In this document: piece after piece, positions 33,582 through 46,334 of the stretch
How the letters are laid out: every line of letters begins with the position of its first letter
Position numbering within the stretch: position 1 is the first letter of the stretch
NCBI GenBank assembly: GCA_006386115.1
Contig: VFIW01000027.1
Location: 248,001-312,000, forward strand
Length of the DNA stretch: 64,000 bases
Direction: 5' to 3'
Source: Globisporangium splendens
Lineage: Eukaryota > Oomycota > Peronosporomycetes > Pythiales > Pythiaceae
Program-made: the position numbers and the translations under genes
Notes under the pieces: generated by a model
Databases searched by the model: none
The model's input: the letters and a program-made list of their open reading frames with translations, nothing else
Told to the model about the DNA's origin: nothing

Positions 33582-35423
33582 GCTTGGCAGCTCTACGAGT
33601 GATTGGAAAGTGACCTCTTCGCGCGCTTGTTTATACTACGACTGGTGTATTGACGCAGCAGCAGCAGCGCACTCACGCGTCTCAGTGGTGTGTCCGCGCT
33701 TTCGGACTCTCTTTTTATGTATCGAAAGTAGGGGGAGTCAACATCTCGAAGAATCTGTGGTGGATGATGCAAGTGGGACTTTCCGACACCCCTTGCTCTT
33801 TTTTTCATGGCCAGGGTTTCCTTCCTTCCACCCACACACTCCGAGAGCATATGGACGTGGCAGATGACCCCTGGTTTCGATTTTGACCCAACGCCAGCAT
33901 GCGCGTGATACGAAGGCGTCAAGCGCGGCGCTTCGTCCGCGATGCGTGACCAAAATCCTGGTCCAGGCTGTCTAGATGTTGCTGTTCCATGTGACTCGGG
34001 CATCCAATCCAATCGTCCTCTGCGATCTGTCAAGGAAGAAAACTTGAAACCAGAACACAGACTCCAAGTGGATACAGCGATGTGTAGTCCAACCATATCA
34101 GGCGATGTGCTCGTACCAATTAAGACTGAGCAGAAGAGCTCGAGGCACTTTCTATAATTTAACATAGAGAAAGGCTCTGCCTGGCACTCACAATCAAGAC
34201 CTCTTCAATCAGTTGAAAGTGGTCGGCGTGTTTGAAGGTGCACGGCCAACGACAAAAGGAGCAAGCATATCAAACGATTTGCCAGAAGAATCAACTCTTT
34301 CTCTCGATGCGCGAAGAACAAAAGCTACGTGTACGCTGACTGAACTGAATACGGCACCAAACCGGAGAAGGGAAGAGCGGCGCGGGAAAGCGTGGATGAG
34401 CTTCCAGGTCTTGCTCTTAAAGCGAAAAGTCGAAGCGCGATGGGTGAAGAACGAGAAGATCTAGGAGTAAAATGGATTCCTTTGTTTCGATTGCCCTGAG
34501 TTTGGCATAGAGAGAGATTAGAATGCAGCCATTGGAGCTTTTAACAGGTCATCAGCCTCAACAAAGTAGCGTATACTCGACAGTCGATGCCGAAGGCTTG
34601 CGTTAAATCCATAGCATGCAAAGTGGGTGACAAGCTCCTGCCTTTTAACGCATGCCGCTGAGAAAATGCTCGTTTTTCTGATTTTGGGTACAAGAAGTCC
34701 AGTAGCTTTCAGTTGCCATCACCGCTCTTGTCGACCTGATCGCCAAGCATGTGGCGACGGGGACACTGCACTTGGTCGCAGTCACGTGGAGACGTGAGTA
34801 ATGTCGCGTCTTTGATGCCGCGACAGGATCCTTCTGTTTGGCGGAGCTGGAGCTCGTGACGAGATCTGTAGCGCAAGAATGATGGTCGAACGGAGACTGG
34901 CAAAACGAGCAGCTCCATTTGCACCACCTCAGACAGGAGGGATTGCTTCTGGCTGCCATGGCGCAATTCGCAGCCATAATGTGGCTGTGCGTTGCGCCTC
35001 GCAAAGGAGGTATCTGCATACGAAACAATCACCTTCACCGCCACGCTGATGTCGAGAAACTCAGGATGTTCGATCGACAACTTTTTGTTTTTTGTTTTCC
35101 ATGTCAAGACTCTTGTAATGAGCCGCTGCACACTGACACAGATGCTGCATTATTATGCAAAGACCGAGGTGGTGGTGGGCCAGGGAGAGCGAGGCTGCTG
35201 ATACTACTCTGCGTCCAATGACTGAACGCTTGAAGCGAAATCGTTGAAGTGCATATCATATCTCTCCTCATTTCGCGTCGGAAGAGATCTGAACTTTAGG
35301 GCAACAACCAGCATCAGCAATAGCAACAACCGGAAGCGAACAGTGGCAACCAACAAGAGGATCTTTGCTAAAAGTACACGCCGACGCTTGCTATTCTGTT
35401 ACTATTACTACCACCACTATTTC
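33582..35423. other. Interval between copies 1 and 2
   Basis: Nothing firmly supported. A minus-strand frame at 34709-35131 is protein-like (contains VQMELLVLPVSVRPSFLRYR) but another frame over the same bases is equally open and Cys-rich, so neither is called. Confidence 0.35.
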
Positions 35424-35981
35424 TTATACTCGCGCCACCTGGAGGTACAAATCGAGTGGGGGCATCTGCACGATGCAGTCGCTAAATACGGGCGTAGGCT
35501 CCTCGGGGGAGCCTGCGAGGATGAACTCTAAGATCTGCAGGTCTTCCATGGACAGGTCGTCGCCCGGGACGACGCCGATCGGCCGCGCGTCGAACATGAA
35601 CGACTCGGTCTTGATCCGCTCCGTGGACTTCTTTCGGCTCAAAGGCAGCTCCTGGACCACGTTTTCATACGGAGAGAAGCGCTGCTGCGGCTTCGACTGC
35701 TTCTTAGCGATGCGCTTCTTCAGGTGCACGCGCTGCTGGTTCACATTGGCGCGCTGCCGGTGGAAGGCACACAGTTTGTGAAGATCGCCGTTCACTTTGG
35801 TCGCGCGAATGTTGTGGCACGGCTTGCTGCGGTACGAGCAGCGCAGCTCGGACGGACACATCGCAGACGCATCGCTGTTGTTGCCGCTCATGTCTTCGTG
35901 GTCGGTGGCGCTCGAACCGTTTGAAGGGCATGGCGAAGCAGGCGCAGGGTGCTGCGGCGCTTGGACCAGTTCAGCGAGCAT
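35424..35981 (-). CDS. Zinc-cluster/acidic-tail protein, copy 2
   Basis: 185 residues. The ATG at 35981 is preferred because sequence upstream in the same frame is unlike the family. Ligands are C48, C55, H68, C71 and H74 (CSYRSKPC, NGDLHKLCAFH), then RQRANVNQQRVHLKKRIAKK. It has a longer middle with Lys/Ser-rich sequence and the tail GDDLSMEDLQILEFIL, in which the usual PCGD is VPGD. After the tail an extra hydrophobic C-terminus (VQMPPLDLYLQVARV) is present that the other copies lack. Member of the VHL-type subgroup. Expected nuclear regulator (inference). Confidence 0.85.
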   Translation of the reverse strand: MLAELVQAPQHPAPASPCPSNGSSATDHEDMSGNNSDASAMCPSELRCSYRSKPCHNIRATKVNGDLHKLCAFHRQRANVNQQRVHLKKRIAKKQSKPQQRFSPYENVVQELPLSRKKSTERIKTESFMFDARPIGVVPGDDLSMEDLQILEFILAGSPEEPTPVFSDCIVQMPPLDLYLQVARV

Positions 35982-37662
35982 TGTTCTGTTTGGATACCAC
36001 TTGAGGAACCTCGGAGGGCGGGTGCAAATTGGGAAATGAGAGCAGCGGTGTGCGCTCCGCACCACGCGTACCGTAGGGGATGCGTATGCCGAGACTGTGG
36101 ACTTGCTGGTCGCGCCGTTGTCTTGTCTTCCGTCGCAATGGCTGGCGACAGTGGCAGAAGATTCTGCCTCGGAGCGCCTGCGCCTGCACTTGACAAAGAG
36201 AGTGGTGTGCCGTCCAACTCTCGCTTGTGCGCGCGTAAGGATAAAAGGAGTGGCTCGTTCTGAACCCAAGCGGTGTCACCATGCGAGTCAAAGTTGACGC
36301 AAACTGCAGAGTCTACCATATGGCGGAGCTGTCGTAAGTCAATGGCGGCTCAGCAATTTTATCAAGTTGCTGTCCAATAAATAAATGCGTTCTTATCAGG
36401 CAGAGCGACGGGCGCTTTTCATGCATTTTGCCGAGTGCTTTCTCTTCTTTTCCTTCTTTCTCGGAACGAGCAGCCGGCGACGCTGCAGTCAACATAAGAA
36501 ATCAGGGCATCAAGGTAGAGCACGCGGCGCATCGCAGAGCAGTGATTATGCCACAGGAGCGTCATGGCACCACACATTTTGTCCCAGCGATGCTCTCTTG
36601 CAGATGCTCTCTTTCACGCCCGTTATGTGGGAAATAGATTGGTTCGTATCGTGTCATCTTTGTTTTTTGTTTTCATGCACTCAAGTTTAGTGCAAGTCCG
36701 CATTGCAGAGCGAGCATTATGGGAATCTCTTGGCACAATGGCGACTCCCATGATCGTCGAATGGCACTCGTGCCCCATGATGAGTGGTTACCACTTTCAT
36801 TTATTTATTTGGTTTCTTCTGAAAGGCGCCAAAGGTTCAGACGGAAAGAACAACAGAAAGAAAGACAAAGAGGGCGAACCTTGCTGCAGTTTCCAACCCG
36901 CGAGCATCCTTACGGCAGTTGGCCACTCGGGATGCGCCTCGGCCGAGTGTAGGCGGAAAGAAGCCATTTCGCTGGAACATTGATGTTACATCGAGCGGCG
37001 GTCCTATTGTTCATATATCGGCCACGACTTTCTTTTCTTTCTTTTCTTTCTGCTCGTGACGACAGAGTCTCAAGTAAATTTGCAGCACTCGGTGCTTTTT
37101 ATTTGTGAAGAACACGAGCGAAGACTCGTTTGCACTTGGCATTGCGTGTCTTTTGTGCACTTTCCTCGCTTTAATCCTGTCGAGCAGGTCGAAAGGCGCA
37201 AACGGGTTGCAGAGACTGGTGTGGACCAGAGGGGGGTTCAATCTGTCCAGTTGAGCGTCCGTTCGTGCCTGGCGCGCATCCTCATTTCGATGGTTGGCAG
37301 CGGCAGCCAGTCCCCCTCACCTTGCTCTCTGTGATGTGTGTCGCTTCTCCAGACCACGAGTCATGGCTCTTCTGCCAATTAAATCCCACTGCTAACCGAG
37401 CGATGCAAGTGTGCCGATTGCATGCAGCATCCGCTCCTGTCTGCGTTGCAATTTGCTGATCCCTGTTTATTTGGCAGGATATTGGAGAGGAGAGTTGCGT
37501 GGTTCAGTCCTGACAGTAGGACGCGGTAGCGCCGCTTTTCTCGGATAGATGGGAGGAACAGCCTGGGAACGTTAGTCCATGGACATTGTAGGTCAGACGC
37601 TTGCACCTAAATGTAACCTCACCTTGCAACCATAACCCGGGAACGTCGCCAGCAAGCAAACT
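35982..37662. other. Interval between copy 2 and the TMEM231-like gene
   Basis: No gene is supported. Open frames at 36564-36983 (+) and elsewhere show no domain, start context or splice signals that agree. One arm of a dispersed 47-base repeat begins at 37580-37626. Confidence 0.35.
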
Positions 37663-38685
37663 TCAAGGAACGAGTTGCTTTGTGTAAATGTTGATCCGTT
37701 TTTGAATTAAAGCGGTAAGGACAGGAAGCAAAAGCTCAAAGATGTTGCTCCGAAAGTGGCTCCAAGATGCGCAGACCGAGAAACGGGTGGCGAAATCCAT
37801 CCGTCCATGTAATTGGACAGATTCTCCCATTCTTAGATAATCCGCTGGTTTTGATTTGATTGAGCTTCGCTTGAAAGATGGACTCACTTTTGAGTTTTGT
37901 TGGCATTCGCTTCTCTTGTAGAGATACTATGATAAATACTGTGGCTGCAAACTGCAACCCACCGTGGACTTGTAGTTCGCTGGGGTAAGTAATGGCTAGT
38001 TTCACGTCCACATGAACGAGTATTGACGGATATGTTGACTGCAGCTGGGAACGGTTGGTGCTGGCAGCGGAGGAGACAATGCTCGACATGCGTTGAGATG
38101 AGGCGGACAGCTCGATATCCCATTGGATTTGCTGCGCCATCCGATCCAAAGATCCTGTGCAAAGAGCAGTGCGGATACACCGCGTCTGAGCGCAAATAGA
38201 CAGGACCTTGGCTTGTTTCGGCCATCCAGAGCCGAAAAACTATCCTACGTCGGACGCTCTATGATGCCAATCGCAGCGACTGTACACTCGTTTTGGAATG
38301 CAAGCTACAGTACCTTGTGAAAACAACGTGCATGCATTCCCCTTGCATGCACTGTTTTTCGTGCAGCATGTACTTCTGGTATGAGCAGCTGGATCTCACT
38401 GCGATGAATGATTAGCTGCTGCCTGAGCAAGCACGAATCCAACTGTGGCGGTGGTCTCGACACCTTTCCACGGAGTGCCATTCGTGAATTCGTGAACTTG
38501 TAACCAGAACACAGGGATTACTGCTCTGGTCCACCTAGTTGAATAAGACAGCGATGCATATTCGACAAAAACGGTATGACAATGCTCACCTCACAGAGCT
38601 CGATCATGTACGCGGATAAGCAGCACAAAAGAGCCGAGAGCAACAGTAAACGACTACGTAAAGGAAGGACCACAAATGTAACGAT
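37663..38685 (-). CDS. Two-membrane-segment protein, TMEM231-like layout, incomplete model
   Basis: Minus-strand exons read by eye: 38685-38590, 38534-38464, 38398-38314, 38154-37888 and 37844-37663, with donors GTGAGC, GTGTCG, GTACTG and GTGAGT. A first exon and one tiny exon before 38154 are still missing, since the phase does not close there. The product has an N-terminal membrane helix (SRLLLLSALLCCLSAYMIEL), a luminal-type domain (GSLDRMAQQIQWDIELSASS, SILVHVDVKLAITYPSEL), then WSHFRSNIFELLLPVLTALI near the C-terminus. Order and spacing resemble TMEM231, a ciliary transition-zone membrane protein, which would suit an organism with flagellated zoospores. The alternative is an unrelated two-pass protein. 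Confidence 0.4.
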
Positions 38686-38899
38686 CTATAGAGTGCGGTC
38701 ACCGTTCTGAGCCGACGTGGGCGATGATCAGGTTCAAAGCTGAATCCACTCAATCCTGACTTGCCGGAGGACGTCCTATACAGTGACAGAAAAGAAGCGC
38801 AACCTTGCTGTTTCATCGTGCACGAGTATTGTTTCTTTGTACGGACTCATCTCGGCCATTGTATGGATGGCATCGCAAGCAGTGCACATTTCAACGGAG

Positions 38900-39830
38900 C
38901 CTTAGTTTTTACCACTGACAATATGCGTCCAGTGAGCAAGAATGCGTGACAGTTTGCAAACGGAGAGAGGCGTTGCATGACAGTCAAGTTCGTGCGGTGG
39001 AAAGAAAAAGGCGGGGAGCGGAGCCAACACTTGGTCTGTTTTGGTGAGAACCTGTGGTCCTCGTGATATGATACCCCGAAACCAATACGAGGCTATGGTT
39101 TTCTTCACATGCACCGCGTTCTTCTAATGTTCTTTGTCGAAAGCAATCGTCCAGGTCAAAAGTTCGTTTATAGACGCGTCCAGCTCTTCAATGACGCAAC
39201 ACCGAATGGCTCATGCGAGCATCCCCATTCGACGTTGGACACATTCCACTTCTTATCATGTCGGCATCAAGCGTATCCCATAAAGTGGCGTCCACGTCGT
39301 CTTTACGAGCGGAGCTCTTCGAAACTACGGTATCATTTCAGTCGAGAAAACATCGCCTTTTACCCTTTTTCACGTTTGCCATTCCTTCCATGACCAGAGT
39401 TTGTGCCTTAGTGTCACCTAACACATCGAAGCTCTTTTTTGACAACTGAATTGGCAAGTTGCATCAATGAGGATGTCCATGGACGTTCTTAATAATGCGC
39501 CACTTGGGCATCTCTCGAAGAGCTCAAGGATGTTTGCCCACTCTTGGATTTGCTTTGGCTCTTGAACTGTGAGATGCAAGAGCAGCAGAACCAAAGAACT
39601 GGGATTTTTCTGTAGAAAATGCTGAGCTGTTTCTCTCTCTTTTTTCCTTTTGACAGCCATATCTTGGTTCCGCCTCTTCTAAGGAGTGGAACAGCTCCAT
39701 TAGGCAACAGTAGCTCTCGCGCAAGTTGCAAGCGTCAAGTGAGTGTACGATAAAAAACAAAAGAACAAGTGAATCGTACAGTACACAGCGCGTCGTCGAC
39801 AATATGGAAAATATTACTGCTCATGGAAAA
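38900..39830. other. Interval between the membrane protein and copy 3
   Basis: No supported feature seen. Confidence 0.35.
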
Positions 39831-40259
39831 CTAGACACTGAGATGCATCGTGGGGCTATGGTAGTTGGCATTCGCTATCCGCTCCACGTCCGCTGGGTCG
39901 TCTGACAGTAAGAGCTTGAGAATCTGCAACTCTGTGTACGTGAGATCGCCGCAGGGGGCAGTGCTTGGTTCAAACTCGATCGCTTCTTCGTCGCCCGACA
40001 TCGGACCGTACTTGAGTTCGAGTTCCTGCGCTTGCTTCTTGCTGAGACGCCTGCGCAGATGTACGCGTTGCTGGTTGATATTGGCTCGTTTCCGATGATA
40101 ATCGCAGAGTTTGTGCATCTCGCCATTGACTTTGATCGCGCGCTTGTTGTCGCACGGCTTGCTTCGGTACGAGCATCGGTCCTCGGCGCTCACGGTTGAG
40201 TCTGGGAAGTCTGCTGCATTCACACTCATTGGGGACACTCGAGAGGCGCTGTTTGGCAT
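39831..40259 (-). CDS. Zinc-cluster/acidic-tail protein, copy 3
   Basis: 142 residues; the ATG at 40259 gives a leader like the other copies, whereas the open frame further upstream is not family-like. Ligands C29, C36, H49, C52, H55 (CSYRSKPC, NGEMHKLCDYH), then RKRANINQQRVHLRRRLSKK. The middle LELKYGPMSGDEEAIEFEPS resembles copy 1 (FELRYGSMSSS), showing that copies 1 and 3 are close relatives. Tail motif PCGDLTYTELQILKLLLSDD, followed by a short Asn/His-rich end. Third and last of the minus-strand VHL-type genes. Confidence 0.87.
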   Translation of the reverse strand: MPNSASRVSPMSVNAADFPDSTVSAEDRCSYRSKPCDNKRAIKVNGEMHKLCDYHRKRANINQQRVHLRRRLSKKQAQELELKYGPMSGDEEAIEFEPSTAPCGDLTYTELQILKLLLSDDPADVERIANANYHSPTMHLSV

Positions 40260-43200
40260 GATGTTGACCTGTGTGTGGTGGATGCAAATGCAATAATGAG
40301 GGCAATTGGAGAGCGGCTCTTCTCGATGGAGATCCCGCCGCTGATGAATGGAGGGTGGTATGAAAGGAGAGGAAGACAGACCGTGAGACTGGAGACAAAG
40401 CTGCTTACGACCGCATGGATATGCAATCCAACTGCTGCTTCGATGGAGCAGGTGACCACGGCGCTCTATGAAGCGACAGAGAAAGGTCGCACGTGCTCGA
40501 CGCCAATCAGGTCCGATGCCACTGTGTGACTCCATTTTCTGAACCGGGTCGCGACTGACAAGTGCCAAGCCGCAATGATGTGCATGGCCAGTCTCGTGGC
40601 CATCCGATTCCAAGTGTGCCATGATTGCTGCACTCCCTCTCTATTGTCCAGATCCCTTTCTAACTGAGCTCTTCATAGAGCAGCGATTATGAAGCGAAAA
40701 GCTCACATTGCCGTGGTACTCGATAAGCAAGGCAGGGTAGGGATCCGCTGCCTGGTTTCTGTCCAACAAGGTCCGACGTTTCGTCGCCACGTGAAAGGAA
40801 GGAAGGGCCATGTGGTGAGGGCGGGCGGCTGACCCCATCGACTGTCAAGGCTCGCGTCCCCATTGCGCTCCAACGGTGTCGGCGGCAGTCAAGCGCAGCT
40901 CCTCGTGTTGCAGGTTTCCCCGGATCGCACTTGTTGCGTGCGGGTCCAATTCAGAGAAAGGAAAAGGAACCTGGGGGCGAGCATGATCCCGCGTGTAAGA
41001 TGCTGGATCTCGTCTAGGTCACTGCGTCACTTCGTCACTCGTCAGTGCTCGTGTGTGGTGGAAGCTCTATCAGAGTCCCTCGCTTCACGCAGGCATAGGA
41101 ATGGCCAGGAATCCAAGGCTGGGCTGTTGTGCACGAAACCGCAGGAGTGCCTGACGATTCGTCTGCCAGTCGGAGCTGTTGACTGTGCGCACTTGCATCC
41201 TTGTTTGTTTTCTTTGGAGCTAAGCCATTGAAGCAACAGCCGCACACACACTAAACGCACATTGACTTTGTTGATTGGAACAAACGCACTCTCTCTTTCT
41301 TCTGCTGGTGGGTGAGGGCGTGTGTTGATCGTCCATATTGAAGTGAACACAGTGGGATGATCCTTGCATTAGTGAGTGTGCCAGGGGTGATTGCACGACT
41401 GGAACCATGTTTTGTTTTTGCCTTATTCTTCACAAGATAATCGGCGGTGTGGATTTTCTACTCGCCCGAATTCAGGAATTTCGTGAGCGTTCCGGCCACA
41501 CTGTGAGCGCGTTCGTGGTCGTTTGCGCGCCACAATCCTCTGGACATGCACGCAAGTGGTGGTCATTGATAGCTGATGAAGCTGCGATGTTGTTTTGAAC
41601 CCGCTCAGATCGCTCGGGGCCATGTGGATCGGTGTCATTTGGCATAGCTTATGCTCACTTGCGATAATCAACCGCCCCACATGGCCGCTTCAAGGGGGTG
41701 CAAGGGGACGTCATTGCCAATGATCTCGCGCATCCCTTCGTTAGGGTCTCCGAAGTGATCGAGTGCAATCCGCGCTGTCGACACATTTACACTCCCATAT
41801 GAAATTCGTAATGAAGATTAGGTAGGAGAATGGATATTGTAGGTCACACGGATGAACCCAAATATACCTCACCTTATAAAGATAAAAAAAGATCAAGGGT
41901 TTCCTAGCCATTTCCATTTCTTGTCCATGCCTTTGGCCAGAAAAGATCGCAGTAGGTGTAGGACACACGAGAAGAGCCATTCCAGACTATTGTGCTGGCA
42001 AGAATCAGAGAGATCGCAATGTCTCGTCGCTGTGAAACAGTATCCTTCGTCGTTTTCCTCTCTTCAAGCGAGGAAAACAGATACAAGATTTCCAGATCCA
42101 TTTGAACTCACTCACGCCACGCCAACGGCCCTTCGCTGAATGTCAACAAGCAAATCCTCAGAGAGCATTGCGTTTCCCAGCATCGATAGCCGCTGTTATT
42201 GGCTGCACATCAATCTGATGGCGCTGTGTACATGTGGGGTGGCCATTCAATCACCCCAGATGGCTCCCCATGGGACTCAACAAGTGAATTCGAGCAGACG
42301 CCATTTGATGCATTCACACGCACAATGCGCAAAGCGAACACGTGTCAAAGGCACCTGCTCCTATTCACCTCTGCCTAACGATGGATTTTCATCCGGGTAG
42401 GTGACGATGACGCGAGCTGGACAGCATGACTCCTGCTAGCGGTTGATGGATCGTTGGTCGCCAGGGCTGTTGGTCGGCTGTTGGACATCGAGCCACGTGT
42501 CGACTGTATGCCCCTCACCTTGACTCAAGGCGCAACGTATCAAACCTCGTCCTCGAGCAAGATTCTCACCGCGGACAGCAACGTACCTGCACTGAGCACA
42601 TGCTCGTCTCGCGGTCAACACGCACAAGACGAAAGTCTCACGACAGGGCAACCATGTTGTGTCCTTTCGTAAAAGCTTGACACGACGTCGTCTCAAACGG
42701 AGCATAATCAACACAGCACCAAGGCAAAACAGCAGTCGTAGCACAAAGTTGAGTGTGTCTCTTTGCGTGACTCGTGCGGTAATCTCTATTAACTGGGATA
42801 GGATCCGCAAAACCAATAATGGTCCATCCGAGAACGCGATGCTTCAACTTTGTCACGGTCAGCTTCACAATTCCTACTGGTACGCAATTTTGCACAACTA
42901 CCTCTTCAAGTGGGAGTCTATGCCACGTAAGAGGTTTGACATCAGCCTTCGCACGGATTCGCTTGGCATTCCTTCATGAAAACGCACTCGACACCGTCAG
43001 CTGTTCCTATCCATCCAAGCATGGTCACAGCATGCTCTGTCGAGTCAACTAGCATATGCGTAGGACACTTGGTGCCCATCTGGATTCTACATATCCACGC
43101 AATGACGGCTAAACAGAAGTAAACACTGTGTGCTTCTAACACAACTCAATAGACCTTCATTGTCAGTAGCATTGGGCAATTGGCGATCCGCCATATGCAT

Positions 43201-43684
43201 CCATCACGACGGTCAAAGAAAACAAGCACTGGTTGCTTTTAACACAACTCAGTAATTCAAATACGCGAAGCCAGTGCAATAGCTGTAGTCTTCAAGTTGA
43301 ATGAGTCTCTTCGTGCCGGTGGTTCTTGCTGGCGATACCACGTGTGCTGTCGACACTCTCAACCATTTTCTTCTCACCGCCATAGGTTATGACAGCATGG
43401 CTCACAGCACCATTTACATCGCAAAAAATCACATCTCGAGCTTACATCCTTCAAATCCCTTGAGCGAGCTGGAAACTTCTCGTATCGGGGGGTGAATCAC
43501 AGCTGCGTGCATCCAGCGTATGCTCAAAAATGACAAAAAAGTGGACAACTTATGAAGGCATACCTTGAGCAAGATTTTGGCATGCTGAACTGCGAGTATC
43601 ATCTTGGTGCTGAGATTCGAGCTGCGCAGTCTGTTGCCAAAAATCAAAGCATGAATACCTTCTGTTCGCCCCTGTAGCAGTTAC
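40260..43684. other. Gene-poor interval between the two strand groups
   Basis: No gene is firmly supported. Weak candidates: a minus-strand frame 42436-42816 with one membrane-like stretch (NFVLRLLFCLGAVLIML), and a plus-strand frame 43301-43495 (MSLFVPVVLAGDTTCAVDTL). The second arm of a dispersed 47-base repeat is at 41829-41875. This interval separates minus-strand copies 1-3 from plus-strand copies 4-9. Confidence 0.35.
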
Positions 43685-45092
43685 ATGGCGGACGACGTGC
43701 TTCTGGAAAAGTGCACGAGCATGAACTGTGCTTCAGCCAACTTGACTGTCGCCGATTGGGACGCGGCTAAGCAAGCCTTCTCCAAACCAGTGTCGCACTT
43801 GCATTTTGCACGTCGCCACACTCAGCACAACAGGTCTGTCATACTTTTGAAAACGGCAGAGCTCTTCTCCATTGTATTCTCGCTTCCCGTGCAAGCATGC
43901 GCTTCCACAGCAATCACTTCCCAGCATTAATTGCACCTGTGCTGGTCCGTCCTTACGTGTCTTCCAGACAAATTGGGCACGGTGGACGAACTCGTTCGCT
44001 TGGACACTTGATGATGGATCGACGGATAGATTGATGGTAAATGGGTAAGTGGATCGTCAAAATCGAAATCGACGACCGAACGCGCACGACGAGTCACGAA
44101 CAGAATCGAGCACACACCATGAAAAAGGGCCACTCACATAGCGCTTGCCATCCCACGCAGACACACTCTACTTTCAGCAAGTGTATCTCATCTTATTTTG
44201 TGGTTGAAGCCGCCACCTCCGCTCTCACCTTCACCTCGCCACAAGAAGCCTTCGAGACCAACAAGTTCACCAAATTGCCTGCTGGCGTCACGCTCACTGG
44301 CAGTCTTGAGCCGATTAAACAGCCCGCTGTTTCCACTGTCACCACCAAACAGACCGCCAAAGCTGCTGCAGGTGACATCCTTATCATCACCAACCGCCAA
44401 GAGTGATTTGAAGGCTGGGGCAGATTCGGGCCATACCGCTTCGGCTTCACAAGCGGCGGCATCAAAGGATGAACCTACACTCTCGGACCACGATCTTCTC
44501 GACTTGTGGAGTTGCGATGTACTTCACGTTGTCCTCAAAGCAAGTATGCGTCGCTTGGAGCTCTCATGAGCTTATCCATACTCCCAGCGTCCGCTCCGAT
44601 GATGCCGGCGACACTGCTGCTGAACCAGCAGACGACTGCGAATTTCGTCAGCACAAACGTCCATCTTGAGATCGCGTTGTGCGATCCTTTGTTTTCCACA
44701 GTGATAACGTGGTCGCTTGGAACACTCGTCTTGTTGCTCTCGTGGCACAAAGCCTCGGTGGGTCAAACTACACTCTTGATGTGGACGCAATGGACAGCTG
44801 CTCGGCTCTCAACCACATCGACGCACGCGCGAAATGTCCAAGGTCGCCATCTTCAAGGCAGGATCCGTCGATGGGTTTCCAGACTGGACCTCCTAATCGT
44901 CCCAACCGTACGTATAAGAATATCTCCTGTACTTCATTCGCACTTAATCGGACAATTTTCGCAGCCACCGATCATGCGACAGATCCGCACACATTGCCTC
45001 GGATTCTGTGTATCGGTCTGTCTCGTGATCTTCGCTGCCTCTTCTCCTGTGGCTTCAGCACAACGCAAGCAACTGGCAACGTGTCTGAATAA
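43685..45092 (+). CDS. Unrecognised multi-exon gene, incomplete model
   Basis: Exon-like pieces with strong splice signals: a start-like exon at 43685 (MADDVLLEKC, LTVADWDAAKQAF); an exon about 43968-44045 (acceptor CGTGTCTTCCAG, TNWARWTNSFAWTLDDGSTD, donor GTAAGT); a Thr/Ala-rich block about 44210-44370 (ALTFTSPQEAFETNKFTKLP); and an exon from about 44702 (acceptor TTGTTTTCCACAG, DNVVAWNTRLVALVAQSLGG, DVDAMDSCSALNHIDARAKC). A further intron about 44910-44963 (GTACGT...TTTTCGCAG) leads to the last exon. Reading frames between 44370 and 44700 do not join cleanly, so either splice sites are missed or the gene is broken. I do not recognise the product. The boundaries are approximate. Confidence 0.33.
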
Positions 45093-45096
45093 ATAA

Positions 45097-46334
45097 ACGC
45101 ATCGTGCACACACGCGCTGGTGCTGCTACGTGCTGGTCTACAATACCTACTCTATTTCGTTGACGCTGATGCCGCTTCGACATAGAATATTCCAGTGTGC
45201 TTGACGAAATGGACCCGAGAAGACATCAGACGCAAATGCCTCGCCATCGCTCTTGTCACGCAGACGAATGATGGCTGCGCGCGGTGTCCATCCCTGGACA
45301 GCAATCTGATACATGAGATCTTGCAAACGGGAGAGCCGCCAAGTCTTCACCGGGCAGTCATCAGAGAGAGAGAGAGAGAGAAGGTAATTCTATTTGCCTT
45401 TTGATCTACATACAGTTTTAAGAATTCCTGAGTCTCGTTAACACTGCTGACAGTGAGGTGTTTCTAAGTTTTGACGGTGTGGCACCGATATCATTGTCGA
45501 GCAGAGCTGCGACTTGGGACATAAAAAACTTGATCACTTCCCCGCGATTCGTCGGTGAGTATCTTCGCACTCTTGGAGTTCATTGCCATGTTGACGAGAT
45601 GATCGGCCACACATCAGAGAGATGAAAGCGAACTCATCCTCGGCGGTGTTGGAATTCGTGCGGCTAGAAATCCATGAAAGTACAGTCGCGAATCTTAAAA
45701 TGGGTACGCCAGAACCTCCAGGATACATGTACTCAATATATAATACCCTCTTTAACTCTTCAACACGATTAATCAACTTCGATATCATCACGCACGCAGC
45801 CACTGTAAATGCTAGCGACCTCTCATTTATTATAAATATATCCACCTTTTCCAGGATGATATCTTTGTCAGTTGATCCGTATCAGATATTTTGTCTACTG
45901 GAGTTCGACTGTAATTCTCGCAACAAAATCAGTCCTTTCGCCTGAATGGGAGGGGGATCATTTGTCCATTGCCCAAGCGTATCGCAGTCGGGATCGCGCA
46001 TGAGATGCGTAGCCACCTTCCAGAGAGCCAGCAAGTGGCGCAATCCACTGACGATGACGTCTCGTAGCGCACTTGGAAAAGCCGATGAAGCCACCTCCAG
46101 TGTCTCCGTATCTCAGGATCTCGCTGCAGCCAATGCTGCTTCGTTCCGAGGAACTCCGCTTTGACTGTTGCTTCTTGAAACAAAAATGCATCATGCTGGC
46201 TGAATTCTCATTTCAGAATTTGAGTTGGCTTGCAAAGAACTATGATCGGCTGCCACCTCTCAATTGCATTGCCGTCATCATCATTTGCCAATCTAGATCT
46301 GCATTTCGCGACTGCTATACCGTTTACGACAACG
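45097..46334. other. Interval upstream of copy 4
   Basis: No gene is supported. A GA dinucleotide run lies at about 45362-45380. Confidence 0.35.
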
